From assembly GCF_007830265.1 (NCBI RefSeq), contig NZ_VLKE01000001.1, positions 6,634,001-6,698,000 of the forward strand: DNA of 64,000 nt, given 5' to 3'. The position numbers and the translations under genes were made by a program. The notes under the pieces are model-generated. The model was given only the letters and a program-made list of their open reading frames with translations, made no database searches and had not been told where the DNA came from. Below are positions 34,817 to 42,520 of this stretch, in pieces; position 1 is the stretch's first letter, and the number at the start of each line of letters is the position of its first letter. The DNA comes from Micromonospora olivasterospora. Lineage in GTDB: Bacteria; Actinomycetota; Actinomycetes; Mycobacteriales; Micromonosporaceae.

Positions 34817-36265
34817 TTGCCGGATCATTCTGCCCTGTCCCGCACTGTGGCCGCCATCACCCGCACTGTCCGGGTCGCGGCGGGAGTGTTCGCCCCGGGC
34901 CATCTCGGGGAACTCACCTCGATCGTGCCCTTTGAACTCGTCGATGCGGTGCTGGCCGAGACCGGTACGGTGCAGGCAAGACTACGGAACCTGCCGTCCC
35001 GGGTCGGGGTGTACTTCGTGCTGGCGATGTGCCTGTTCCCGGAGGTCGGCTACCGGCGGGTCTGGGCCAAGATGATCGCCGGGCTGGTGGGGCTGGTCGT
35101 GGTCGTCCCATCGGGTAAAGGGCTACGTGACCTGCGCCGCCGCGTCGGTCCCGCTCCGGTGAAGGCCCTCTTCGAGGTCCTCGCCGGGCCTCTCGCGCAG
35201 CCACACACTCCCGGGGTGCGGTTCGGCCGCTATCGCACGGTGTCCTTCGACGGTTGTACCTCCCAACGCACCGCCGACACCGCCCGCAACCGTGCCTGGC
35301 TCGGCAAACGCACCGGAAACGGCTACCCGGCGGTGGAGTTGATGACGCTGGTCGAGACCGGCACCCGCGGCATGCTCGGTGCGGTGTTCGGACCGACCGC
35401 CGAGGGCGAGACCAGCTACGCCAGCAAACTGCTGCATCTGCTGGATGCCGGCATGCTCGTGCTGTGGGACAAGGGCTTCGACTCCAACATGTTCCTGACC
35501 GCGGTCGCCGGCACCGGCGCCCAATTCCTGGGCCGGCTGCGCGGCAACCGCCGCCTGCCGGTCCTGGCCCGCCTCGACGACGGCTCATACCTGAGCGTCC
35601 TCAACCACGTCCCCGTCCGGGTCATCGACGCCACCGTCACCGTCACCTGCGCCGACGCCACCACCTACACCGGCGTCTACCGCCTCGTCACCTCCCTGCG
35701 CGACCCCCGCCGGCACCCGGCACACCGCCTGGTCGAGCTCTATCACCAGCGCTGGGAACACGAATCGGCGTACTACGCCCTGCGCCACACCATCCTGCAC
35801 GGACGAATCCTGCGCTCCGGCGACCCGACCGGCATCCAGCAGGAACTGTGGGCACTGCTGACCGTCTACCAGGCGCTGCGCACCGCGATGGTCCACGCCA
35901 CCGAAACCCGGCCCGGGACCGACCCCGACCGGGCCAGCTTCACCATCGCCCTGCACACCGCCCGGGAACAACTCACCAACGCCGCCGACGTCCTGCCCGA
36001 GAACACCGACCTCACCGGCGCTATCGGCCGCGCCGTCCTCGCTGAACTCCTCCCACCACGCCGAGCACGCACCAGCACCCGCCGCGTCAAATCACCACTG
36101 TCCCGCTACGCCAAACACCCACCCGGCAGACCCACCACCAACCAGAAGATCACCAACCTCGCCATCACCATCCACGACGACACCACCGAACCACTCCCAC
36201 CACCCACACCATCCCCACCCCGCAAACCCCGCAAACCCCGCTTGACAGCAGCCGCAACGCCCTAA
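34817..36265 (+). CDS. IS4-family transposase
   Basis: 482 residues from a TTG. Motifs are YRTVSFDGCTSQRTADTARN (Asp), AGMLVLWDKGFDSNMFL (Asp) and VELYHQRWEHESAYYALRHT (YREK-type Glu region). The C-terminal tail is Pro/Lys-rich. An inverted repeat (CGGAACTCC near 34759, GGAGTTCCG near 34809) surrounds the start codon and could limit read-through translation. The gene is intact, but its left terminal repeat is split by ISAzo13, so self-mobilisation is doubtful. Confidence 0.92.
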   Translation: MPDHSALSRTVAAITRTVRVAAGVFAPGHLGELTSIVPFELVDAVLAETGTVQARLRNLPSRVGVYFVLAMCLFPEVGYRRVWAKMIAGLVGLVVVVPSGKGLRDLRRRVGPAPVKALFEVLAGPLAQPHTPGVRFGRYRTVSFDGCTSQRTADTARNRAWLGKRTGNGYPAVELMTLVETGTRGMLGAVFGPTAEGETSYASKLLHLLDAGMLVLWDKGFDSNMFLTAVAGTGAQFLGRLRGNRRLPVLARLDDGSYLSVLNHVPVRVIDATVTVTCADATTYTGVYRLVTSLRDPRRHPAHRLVELYHQRWEHESAYYALRHTILHGRILRSGDPTGIQQELWALLTVYQALRTAMVHATETRPGTDPDRASFTIALHTAREQLTNAADVLPENTDLTGAIGRAVLAELLPPRRARTSTRRVKSPLSRYAKHPPGRPTTNQKITNLAITIHDDTTEPLPPPTPSPPRKPRKPRLTAAATP

Positions 36266-36329
36266 CTACCCGGCCTTGACCCTTGCCCGCCCATCGCCAG
36301 CGACGTAACAACAGCAGGCGTCGAACAAC

Positions 36330-36560
36330 ATTCGGTGCAGTGGCACCAGTTGGGCTTGCGGGCTTGCACCGGCTTGTCGGATGGCAGCGGCACGCCCCCC
36401 AATCCGTGACGAGATTCGCGATCGGGTCCAGCGACTCCGCGGTCTCGTACTCGAGGGGCTTGGGGATCTGGTACGTGATGTCGATGCCGACCTCGCGCAT
36501 GGCTTCGACCGCGGCTGGCTTGACCTGGTCGGCGGGGCAGAGCCGCCGAACAGCCCTACC
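36330..36560 (-). pseudogene. Possible ArsC-like (low-molecular-weight phosphatase fold) remnant
   Basis: A minus-strand frame reads CPADQVKPAAVEAMREVGID then ITYQIPKPLEYETAE. This resembles the segment of thioredoxin-linked arsenate reductases and tyrosine phosphatases that follows the catalytic loop (SAGS-PADQVNPAAVEAM-EVGIDI). The catalytic CxxNxxRS loop and the C-terminal Cys pair are not visible, and the flanks are out of frame. It lies just past the end of the MFS gene. Treat it as a decayed gene, with moderate doubt about the family. Confidence 0.45.
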
Positions 36561-36748
36561 AGGGTCGGCGACGAGGACGTCTGGCCAGTTGGCTCTGCCG
36601 CACTGCGGTGATGACGCCGATACTGGCCATGGCGGCGGCGACGAGGACACCGGGGCGTCGGGCTGCGGACAGAACTGTTGCGGTCACATCGCGGATCTCC
36701 CGGAGTGCTTCACACTGTCACCGCTCTCTCGCATCATGTATAGATGGC

Positions 36749-36796
36749 GGGTGCTCCGTGCTGATCAGGCGGCCAACCGAGCGGCGCGGAGCACCC
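36749..36796. promoter_or_regulatory. 10-bp inverted repeat upstream of the coiled-coil/SHOCT gene
   Basis: GGGTGCTCCG (36749-36758) is matched by CGGAGCACCC (36787-36796), and a -10-like TATAGAT lies at 36739-36745. The repeat is about 140 bp before the ATG at 36935. It could be an operator or leader hairpin; no function is shown. Confidence 0.4.
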
Positions 36797-36934
36797 TGAC
36801 CGACCAGGCAGTCAGCGTTGATCGGCATGGATGACTCTTCCCGGCATCCCTTGCGTCGGGAAAGAGGGTCCAGACAGACTCCCGACAACATCGACCGTTG
36901 TCTGGCTCGCCCCTCGTGCCTCAAGGACGATCGC

Positions 36935-38202
36935 ATGAGTACCGGGCACCGCCCCGTGAGCCGCAACAGCCGCCCCTACGCGGTGGACGAGTCCACGATC
37001 CGCCGCCGGTGCGCCAACCCCGACGCGGCCGAGTACACCCTCTACGTCCGCAGCCTCATCGACGACTATCTGGGCCTGAACGGCCAGCCCCAGATCCTGC
37101 GCAACGCCCGCATGCGCGGCCTGCACTTTCCCGGCCTGAGCCGGCAGAAGCTGTCCGAACAGCTCAGCCGCTACCGCCTCGGACCTACGTGGGAAATGGT
37201 CGAGCTGATCATCGCCTGCCTCCCGGACAGCTGCGACACCTCGAGCATCCGTGTCCTGGCCGCCGGCTGGTACCAGTGCGCCCGCGGCCAGCTGCCCGAC
37301 GGCTACACCGGCCCGGTCAGCAGGCCAGCGGGCAAGCCCGCGCTACGCAACGTGCCCGACAGCGGCCCGACCATCCCCAGCCTGCAACGCAGGATCGCCC
37401 GCCTGCAGGACCGCCTCCGGGAAGACACCGACCGGTACCTGGACAACCTGCGCCGGGTGGAGAACGGCCGGCAGAACGAGATGCGCCGCGCCAACCAGCT
37501 GGAGCAGCAGTTCCACCAGACACGCGAGGAACTGCTCAAGGTCCGCACGGTCGCCGCGGAGGTCGCCACGATCCGGGAGGAATACGCCCGCCAGTGCGTG
37601 ACGCTCGAACTCATCGCCGCCCCGGGCCTGCGGGCGAAGCCCGTCATAGACCTTCCGGAGCTGCCGACCGCGCGACGGAGGATCCGCTTCGGGCACCTGG
37701 TCGCCACCATCGACCCGCAGGCGCCGCCCGCCCGGCGGGCCCTGGCCCGATACCTGTGCGTCTACGCCGAGTTCGCCGGGGTCTCTCCCACCGAACTCGC
37801 CGCCCGCGCCAACATCGACACCACGGTGATGATGGACGCCCTCGCCGGCCGAACCCTTCTGGCCGATCTGCATATCGCCAGCCTGACCCGCGTACTCGAC
37901 TGCGATCCGGACACCCTGCGCCACCTCACCACCGCCGCCGGCCGCGACACCAGCCTCGACGTTTCTGGGAGATCGCCGCCACCGTCGGCGCCCCACCGCC
38001 TCCGGGCGGCTGGATCACCCCCACCGAGGTTGTCGGGGTGAATCCCGACAACCGTGCAACGCATCCCCACGCCACCCCGACAACCGAACCCGCCTCCACG
38101 ATCACCGACCGGCTCCGACAGCTCGCCGACCTCCACCGGCAGGGGCTGATCACCGACGCCGAGCACGCCCAACAGCGCGCCCGCATCCTCGGCGAGCTGT
38201 AG
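36935..38202 (+). CDS. Coiled-coil protein with HTH-like ends and a SHOCT tail, one frameshift
   Basis: Start ATG 36935, with AAGGA 7 bp upstream. The main frame (to 38041) has an N-terminal DNA-binding-like region (YAVDESTIRRRCANPDAAEY; LSRQKLSEQLSRYRLGPTWE), a long coiled coil (LQRRIARLQDRLREDTDRYL to QFHQTREELLKVRTVAAEVA, about residues 145-225) and an HTH-like end (VSPTELAARANIDTTVMM). In the next frame, WEIAATVGAPPPPGGW and TDRLRQLADLHRQGLITDAE form a typical SHOCT C-terminal domain ending at 38202. One extra C at 37960/37961 would join them as SLDRFWEI and give exactly 422 residues. It probably has a regulatory or scaffold role; the family is not recognised. Confidence 0.65.
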
Positions 38203-38274
38203 ACCGTCCCAGCCGCGCCGGCCAGGCAGGTTGACCTCCATGCCACCCCGGAAACGTGGGTCCAGATCAGCCAG

Positions 38275-38529
38275 ATGTTGCCCACCGCCGCCTGCGACAG
38301 GTGGCGGGCGACAGGATCAGCACAGGCTCGTCCGCCCCGATCCGGCCGCCGTCACGAGGCCCGAGGCGTTGTAGGCGCTGGGGCCGGAGTCGTAGTTGCC
38401 GTTCGGGGTGTACTGACCAGCTCAGCAGCGTCCGGCGAGCCACCGAACGTGAGCCACAGCCGTGACTCACATGTGACTCACACAACGACAGGCAAGATAG
38501 CCAATCAGCTATCTTCCCTCGTCAGATAA
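38275..38529 (+). pseudogene. Possible 3' tail of an integrase gene abutting the att-like site
   Basis: A frame ending SRDSHVTHTTTGKIANQLSS then LVR-stop finishes at 38529, four bases before a tRNA 3'-end remnant. Integrase genes of actinomycete integrative elements often end beside the tRNA attachment site. No catalytic motif is present, so the call rests on position and tail character only. The stretch also holds three GTGA-N2-CAC repeats (about 38449-38482) and a perfect hairpin AAGATAGC / GCTATCTT (38494-38515). Confidence 0.3.
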
Positions 38530-38532
38530 AAG

Positions 38533-38570
38533 CGCGCCCCCGAAGGGACTCGAACCCCTAACCCGATGAT
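38533..38570 (-). other. tRNA 3'-half remnant, probable attachment site scar
   Basis: Read on the minus strand, the segment has a TCATC anticodon-stem-like strand, a variable loop, AGGGG-TTCGAGT-CCCTT (T arm) and CGGGGGC (3' acceptor strand). No 5' half is present; giant gene 2 occupies that position. Such 35-50 bp 3' ends are left as attL or attR by integrases that use tRNA genes. The amino-acid identity cannot be assigned. Confidence 0.6.
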
Positions 38571-38572
38571 CT

Positions 38573-41500
38573 TCACCCGAACGGAACGCCGGGGCCCTGT
38601 TCAGGTCGGCGGGGCGTGGTGTCGGGTTCTCGTTTGATGGGTGGGAAATTCTTCTCCGGGTCTTTCCCCTTGAAATAGAGAGGGCCGTAGTCGGGGATGA
38701 CGATGCGATAGGGGTTGATGTCACGGTCGAACAGGTTGTCCATAGCGAACAATATTTTGATCGGTTGTCGGCGGATGTTGTTGTTGCTGTCGGGGATCCT
38801 GATGGTGTATTGCAGGAACACCGCGTTGGTGCGGTAGGTGTCGGGTTCCAGGGTGCCGGGTTTGAGTGCGGTGTTGGCGAAAGCAATGGAGTTTGCGAAG
38901 CCTTCGGCGCTCATGAAAATGTCGCGCTTGCGATGTCGTGGAGGCACAAGTCGCCGACCGCGAGACCGACGGCTATTGGCGAGAGGGCGGGAGGTTTCGA
39001 CGTTCATCGTATAGGCTGGGTACAGCCGGTAGGTTTGTTTCCAGACTGCTTCTCGTTGCTGATCTTCGAATACGGCGCCGAGGTACGGGCCGAGCATTTC
39101 CATGAGGAACCGCCGCACGAAGGCGTCGTCCAGGACCAATCCCAACCTGCCTTCGAGTCTGTCGTGTCCGCGTTCGTGATCCTTCAGGTGGTCTTTGGTC
39201 ATGGGGAGGACTTTGACTCGCGGGTTTTCCAATGATTCGCCGAGGACCAGTCGGCGCACCTCCGCTGCGACCATCTGATCGAGCAGGGGCCACAGGCGCT
39301 CCCACTCCTCGTCCGGTACGCGGGGTAGCCGGGGGTCTTCCGGGTTGTTGGCGATGTTCTTCAAGGTCTGTTTGCCCGAGTCCATGCTGGCGGTGATGCG
39401 GTCGGCGTTGGCGCGGACGACGGGGTGCACCTGGCCGTTCTCGTCGGCGAAGGGCGCATAGACCCGTCCGCGCGGGTCGTCATCGTCACGCCAGGGAAAA
39501 GCGTCGTCCATTCCCGGGACTGGTTGGACGCTGTCTGTGATCTCTCGCATCAGCACAACGTCTTGTTCGGCTGACACTTCCTCGGGCGTGGCCCAGATAA
39601 TCTCGGTCCGTACCTTATCGAGGTGACGCCGCTCCAGCGGTGTGCGTGGTTCCGGGTTTTCTGGTTGGTCGGGGTGGGGCCGCGACCTGATGGTGGCCGT
39701 CAGTCGGGCAGGCGACGAGGTCCGCGCTGCCGGCGGCCCCTGACCGACCTGCACCTGCCGCGGCTGGGGGTCGACCGGCGCGGACGTCGCAGGGGAAACC
39801 CCGGCGCCCTGTCGACCGTCATGGACCGCGGCCGCGTTGTAGTGGTTGACGACGGTCGGATTGTTCGGGTCGGCCGCGACGTGGTACAGGTCGACCGGCC
39901 GGCCGGCGGCCGGACCGTACTCGGCGCTCACCATCGGTGGCGCCCCCCACCCGGATTCCCGCCAGATGGTGACCCGGCGGCCGGTCGCGTGGGCCAGCAG
40001 AGGGCCGAAAAACTCCCCGACCGGGGCGCCCCACTGCTGTTTCCAGTTGTCCACCGCCGCTCGGACCACCGCCAGCTCGTCGGGGTCGAGCTGACGGTCG
40101 GACTCGCTCAACACGACGACCAAGAAGTCACGGGCCGTGCCCGGTTCCAGGACGTCCACCGGGAAGCCCTGGCCGTGCCGGTTGAGGAAGTCCAGTTGCC
40201 GCTGCGGCGCGTCCGTCGCCTCGCCGAGGCCCAGCGGCCCGCCGGACAGCATCGCCTCGGCACGCACCGCCTGGTACCGGTGCGCGATCACGGCCGCAGG
40301 CAGCATGCTCGCTTCGGTGACGTAAGGGCTGTCAAGATAACGCAACCAATCCAGCACCTGCTGGTGGTCGTGCAGGGCCGCCACCTGCCGCACACGCTCT
40401 TCCCGGAAGTTGATCCGCTGCCTGGTCACATCCGCGGGCAACCGCCCGGCGTTACTGTCCAGGTACCCCCGGACGTGGCCCTGCAACAACGCGCTCACCC
40501 GCGCCAGCGCAGACTCCCGGGGCACCTCCGACCCGACCAGCCCCACCACACTGGCACGCACCCGACCGGGATCGGACAAAAACCGGGCCAAGTCCACCGA
40601 CAGACGCGGATGCAACACATCACGCACCCCGATCGGATCCGTCGCGATGAAGGCGTACAGCATGCAGTACCCGTCAGCCGGCACCGGCAACATCAGATCC
40701 GGACCGGCCACCGACGCGACGGCCGGCCGCTGCACAGACACCAACGACGACCTGTCCACCACAACATCCCAGAACGCGCCGACTGATCTCTGCGTAACGC
40801 CAGCCTCCCCGGCCGCCTCCGGCCCACGCTCCAGCGGCTGCGGCTGCGGCTGCTGCGGCGGCGGCTGCGGCTGCGGCGGCGGCTGCGGCTGCGGCTGCGG
40901 CTGCTGCGGCGCGGGGGCGGCCGTCGGAGTCCGCACTGCCGGTTGCCCCCGGTCGACCTGCACGCTCGCCACCCCCGGCCGCTGCTGGCCCTGCGCCGGA
41001 ATCCCGACCACCGGACGGGCCCACGACCCGGCGACCGGTGGGATCGGATCGTCTGTGTTGGGTCCGGGGACATCTACCGCGTCGTCCCGCGCCGCCCGGT
41101 ATGCCACGCCCACGGATCCGGTTGACGCGGGTGCCACCGCCGCGGCATTGTCGCTGGACCCACCGGTCAGCAGCGGCGGGTCCCCCGCCGTCCCCCCGCC
41201 CGCATTCACGGGCTGGTACTCGTAGGTCCGCAGCCTGTCCAGGTCGCCCTCGGTGGGGGCCGGGTCCAGCCACCGCCAGAACGGGCCACCCTTCCGGTCG
41301 TTCAGGCTCTCGACCTCGATCCACGCAGCCGGCTCACCCTCAGGCAACCCGTCCGTGCGACCGAACCAGACCGTCGCCTCCCGGTCCGCAGCGACCACAC
41401 CGATAATCGGCGCCTTGCCGCCCAACTTGATCGTCAGCCGCCCTCGCCCGTCGAGCGGAACCTTTTTGGTGTACCCGCCGGTCAGCTGCCGCGGGTTCCC

Positions 41501-42520
41501 TTCCGTCCACCCGTCCGCATGTACGGTCTGGGGCTTGTAGTTCTTCAGCCTCTTCAGGTCGTTCTCGGTGGGGGCCGGGTCCAGCCACCGCCAGAACGGG
41601 CTGCCGTCCCGGTCGTTCAGTCTCTCGACCTTGATCCACGCGGCCGGCTCACCCTCAGGCAACCCGTCCGTGCGACCGAACCAGACCGTCGCCATCTGGC
41701 CCGCAGCGGCCACACCAGCAACCGGCTTCTTGCCGCTTAGCCTGATCGTCAGCTGCCCTCGCTCGTTGAGCCGAAGCTCTTTGGTGTACCCGCCGGTCAG
41801 CTGCGGCGGGTCCCCCGCCGTCCACTCGGCCGCATGCACGGTCTGGGGCTTGTAGGTCTTCAGCCTCTTCAGGTCGTTCTCGGTGGGGGCCGGGTCCAGC
41901 CACCGCCAGAACGGGCCGCCGTCCCGGTCGTCCAGGCTCTCGACCTTGATCCACGCGGCCGGCTCACCCGCAGGCGACCCGTCCGTGCGGCGGCGGCCGA
42001 ACCAGACCGTCGCCATCTGGTCCGCAGCGGCCACACCAGCAACCGGCGTCTTGCCGCTCACCGTGATCGTCAGCCGCCCTCGCCCCTCGACCTGGATTTC
42101 TTTGGTGTACCCGCCGGTCAGCTGCCGCGGGCTCCCTTCCGTCCACCCGTCCGCATACACGGTCTGGGGCTTGTAGGTCTTCAGCCTCTTCAGGTCGTCC
42201 TCGGTGGGGGCCGGGTCCAGCCACCGCCAGAACGGGCTGCCGTCCCGGTCCTTCAGGCTCTCGACCTTGATCCACGCGGCCGGCTCACCCTCAGGCGACC
42301 CGTCCGTGCGGCGGCGGCCGAACCAGACCGTCGCCATCTGGCCCGCAGCGGCCACACCAGCAACCGACTTCTTGCCGCCCACCGTGATCGTCAGCCGCCC
42401 ATCCCCGTTGAGCCGAACCTCTTTGGTGTACCCGCCGGTCAGCTGCGGCGGGTCCCCCGCCGTCCACCCGGCTGCCACATCAGCTGGAAGTCCCGCCCGA
42501 GCGCCTGCATCCTGGACCAT
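38573..42520 (-). CDS. Giant toxin-like protein 2, C-terminal part (OTU-like domain, beta repeats, tip)
   Basis: 1315 codons from the ATG at 42520; probably the continuation of the frame at 42439-46791. Residues 15-430 hold four beta-rich repeats (QLTGGYTKE, GRLTITVGGK, VAGVAAAGQMATVWFGR, PFWRWLDPAPTE). Then comes a P/Q microsatellite. Residues about 605-900 form an OTU-like cysteine protease candidate: VPADGYCMLYAF with Asp616 and Cys619, and VVNHYNAAA with His893. The C-terminal 330 residues (from LERRHLDKVRTEIIW) include KDHLKDHERGHDRLEGRLG and YTIRIPDSNNNIRRQPIKIL, with no recognised fold. This is the likely effector tip. The stop lies three bases past the tRNA remnant. Confidence 0.8.
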   Translation of the reverse strand: MVQDAGARAGLPADVAAGWTAGDPPQLTGGYTKEVRLNGDGRLTITVGGKKSVAGVAAAGQMATVWFGRRRTDGSPEGEPAAWIKVESLKDRDGSPFWRWLDPAPTEDDLKRLKTYKPQTVYADGWTEGSPRQLTGGYTKEIQVEGRGRLTITVSGKTPVAGVAAADQMATVWFGRRRTDGSPAGEPAAWIKVESLDDRDGGPFWRWLDPAPTENDLKRLKTYKPQTVHAAEWTAGDPPQLTGGYTKELRLNERGQLTIRLSGKKPVAGVAAAGQMATVWFGRTDGLPEGEPAAWIKVERLNDRDGSPFWRWLDPAPTENDLKRLKNYKPQTVHADGWTEGNPRQLTGGYTKKVPLDGRGRLTIKLGGKAPIIGVVAADREATVWFGRTDGLPEGEPAAWIEVESLNDRKGGPFWRWLDPAPTEGDLDRLRTYEYQPVNAGGGTAGDPPLLTGGSSDNAAAVAPASTGSVGVAYRAARDDAVDVPGPNTDDPIPPVAGSWARPVVGIPAQGQQRPGVASVQVDRGQPAVRTPTAAPAPQQPQPQPQPPPQPQPPPQQPQPQPLERGPEAAGEAGVTQRSVGAFWDVVVDRSSLVSVQRPAVASVAGPDLMLPVPADGYCMLYAFIATDPIGVRDVLHPRLSVDLARFLSDPGRVRASVVGLVGSEVPRESALARVSALLQGHVRGYLDSNAGRLPADVTRQRINFREERVRQVAALHDHQQVLDWLRYLDSPYVTEASMLPAAVIAHRYQAVRAEAMLSGGPLGLGEATDAPQRQLDFLNRHGQGFPVDVLEPGTARDFLVVVLSESDRQLDPDELAVVRAAVDNWKQQWGAPVGEFFGPLLAHATGRRVTIWRESGWGAPPMVSAEYGPAAGRPVDLYHVAADPNNPTVVNHYNAAAVHDGRQGAGVSPATSAPVDPQPRQVQVGQGPPAARTSSPARLTATIRSRPHPDQPENPEPRTPLERRHLDKVRTEIIWATPEEVSAEQDVVLMREITDSVQPVPGMDDAFPWRDDDDPRGRVYAPFADENGQVHPVVRANADRITASMDSGKQTLKNIANNPEDPRLPRVPDEEWERLWPLLDQMVAAEVRRLVLGESLENPRVKVLPMTKDHLKDHERGHDRLEGRLGLVLDDAFVRRFLMEMLGPYLGAVFEDQQREAVWKQTYRLYPAYTMNVETSRPLANSRRSRGRRLVPPRHRKRDIFMSAEGFANSIAFANTALKPGTLEPDTYRTNAVFLQYTIRIPDSNNNIRRQPIKILFAMDNLFDRDINPYRIVIPDYGPLYFKGKDPEKNFPPIKREPDTTPRRPEQGPGVPFG
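40836..40920 (-). repeat. Pro/Gln-coding GC microsatellite
   Basis: Interrupted CTGCGG/CGG repeats encode alternating Gln and Pro (QPQPQPQPPPQPQ). This low-complexity linker precedes the OTU-like domain of giant 2 and could vary in length by slippage in steps of 3 or 6 bp without breaking the frame. Confidence 0.8.
41220..42470 (-). repeat. Four tandem beta-rich repeats (about 105 codons each) plus a partial fifth
   Basis: Each unit runs GWTEGSPRQLTGGYTKE, then GRGRLTITVSGK, PVAGVAAADQMATVWFGR, GEPAAWIKVESL, DRDGGPFWRWLDPAPTE and NDLKRLKTYKPQTVHAD. Units one and two contain RRRTDG and units three and four only RTDG. A fifth start, TAGDPPLLTGGS, is truncated. The pattern predicts small beta sandwiches, possibly carbohydrate- or receptor-binding modules. 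No family is recognised. Confidence 0.85.

Larger units (their letters stand above)
32937..36278 (+). mobile_element. IS4-family element, its left end interrupted by ISAzo13
   Basis: The ends CAAGGCCGGGTAGTTAGGG (32937-32955, now split) and the reverse complement at 36260-36278 are flanked by a 10-bp direct repeat ACCCTTGCCC (32927-32936 and 36279-36288) inside the MFS gene. A 10-bp target duplication fits the IS4 family. The transposase stop codon lies within the right terminal repeat. Confidence 0.85.
32244..36308 (+). pseudogene. MFS transporter, 3' half, interrupted by nested IS elements
   Basis: From about 32340 the frame gives DLPRRFFWFAGSAAASTAGL, VTFGLISYHASQ, VTALASGHLYDRWGAGVLYA and LVADLVPPNRRATAYGVFAA, then VQGVAALAGGGFAGALYSQ. 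These are helices 7-12 of a major-facilitator exporter, with the loop motif GHLYDRWGAG. The N-terminal half is missing next to the IS5 element. The last codons are split off: after removal of 32937-36288 the frame reads LLTATLARPSPAT and stops at 36308. The fragment of a possible arsC-like gene just downstream hints at an old metal-resistance operon. Confidence 0.8.

Noticed and set aside
38533..38570. A complete tRNA gene
   Set aside because: Only the T arm, acceptor 3' strand and part of the anticodon stem are present; the 5' half is replaced by giant gene 2.
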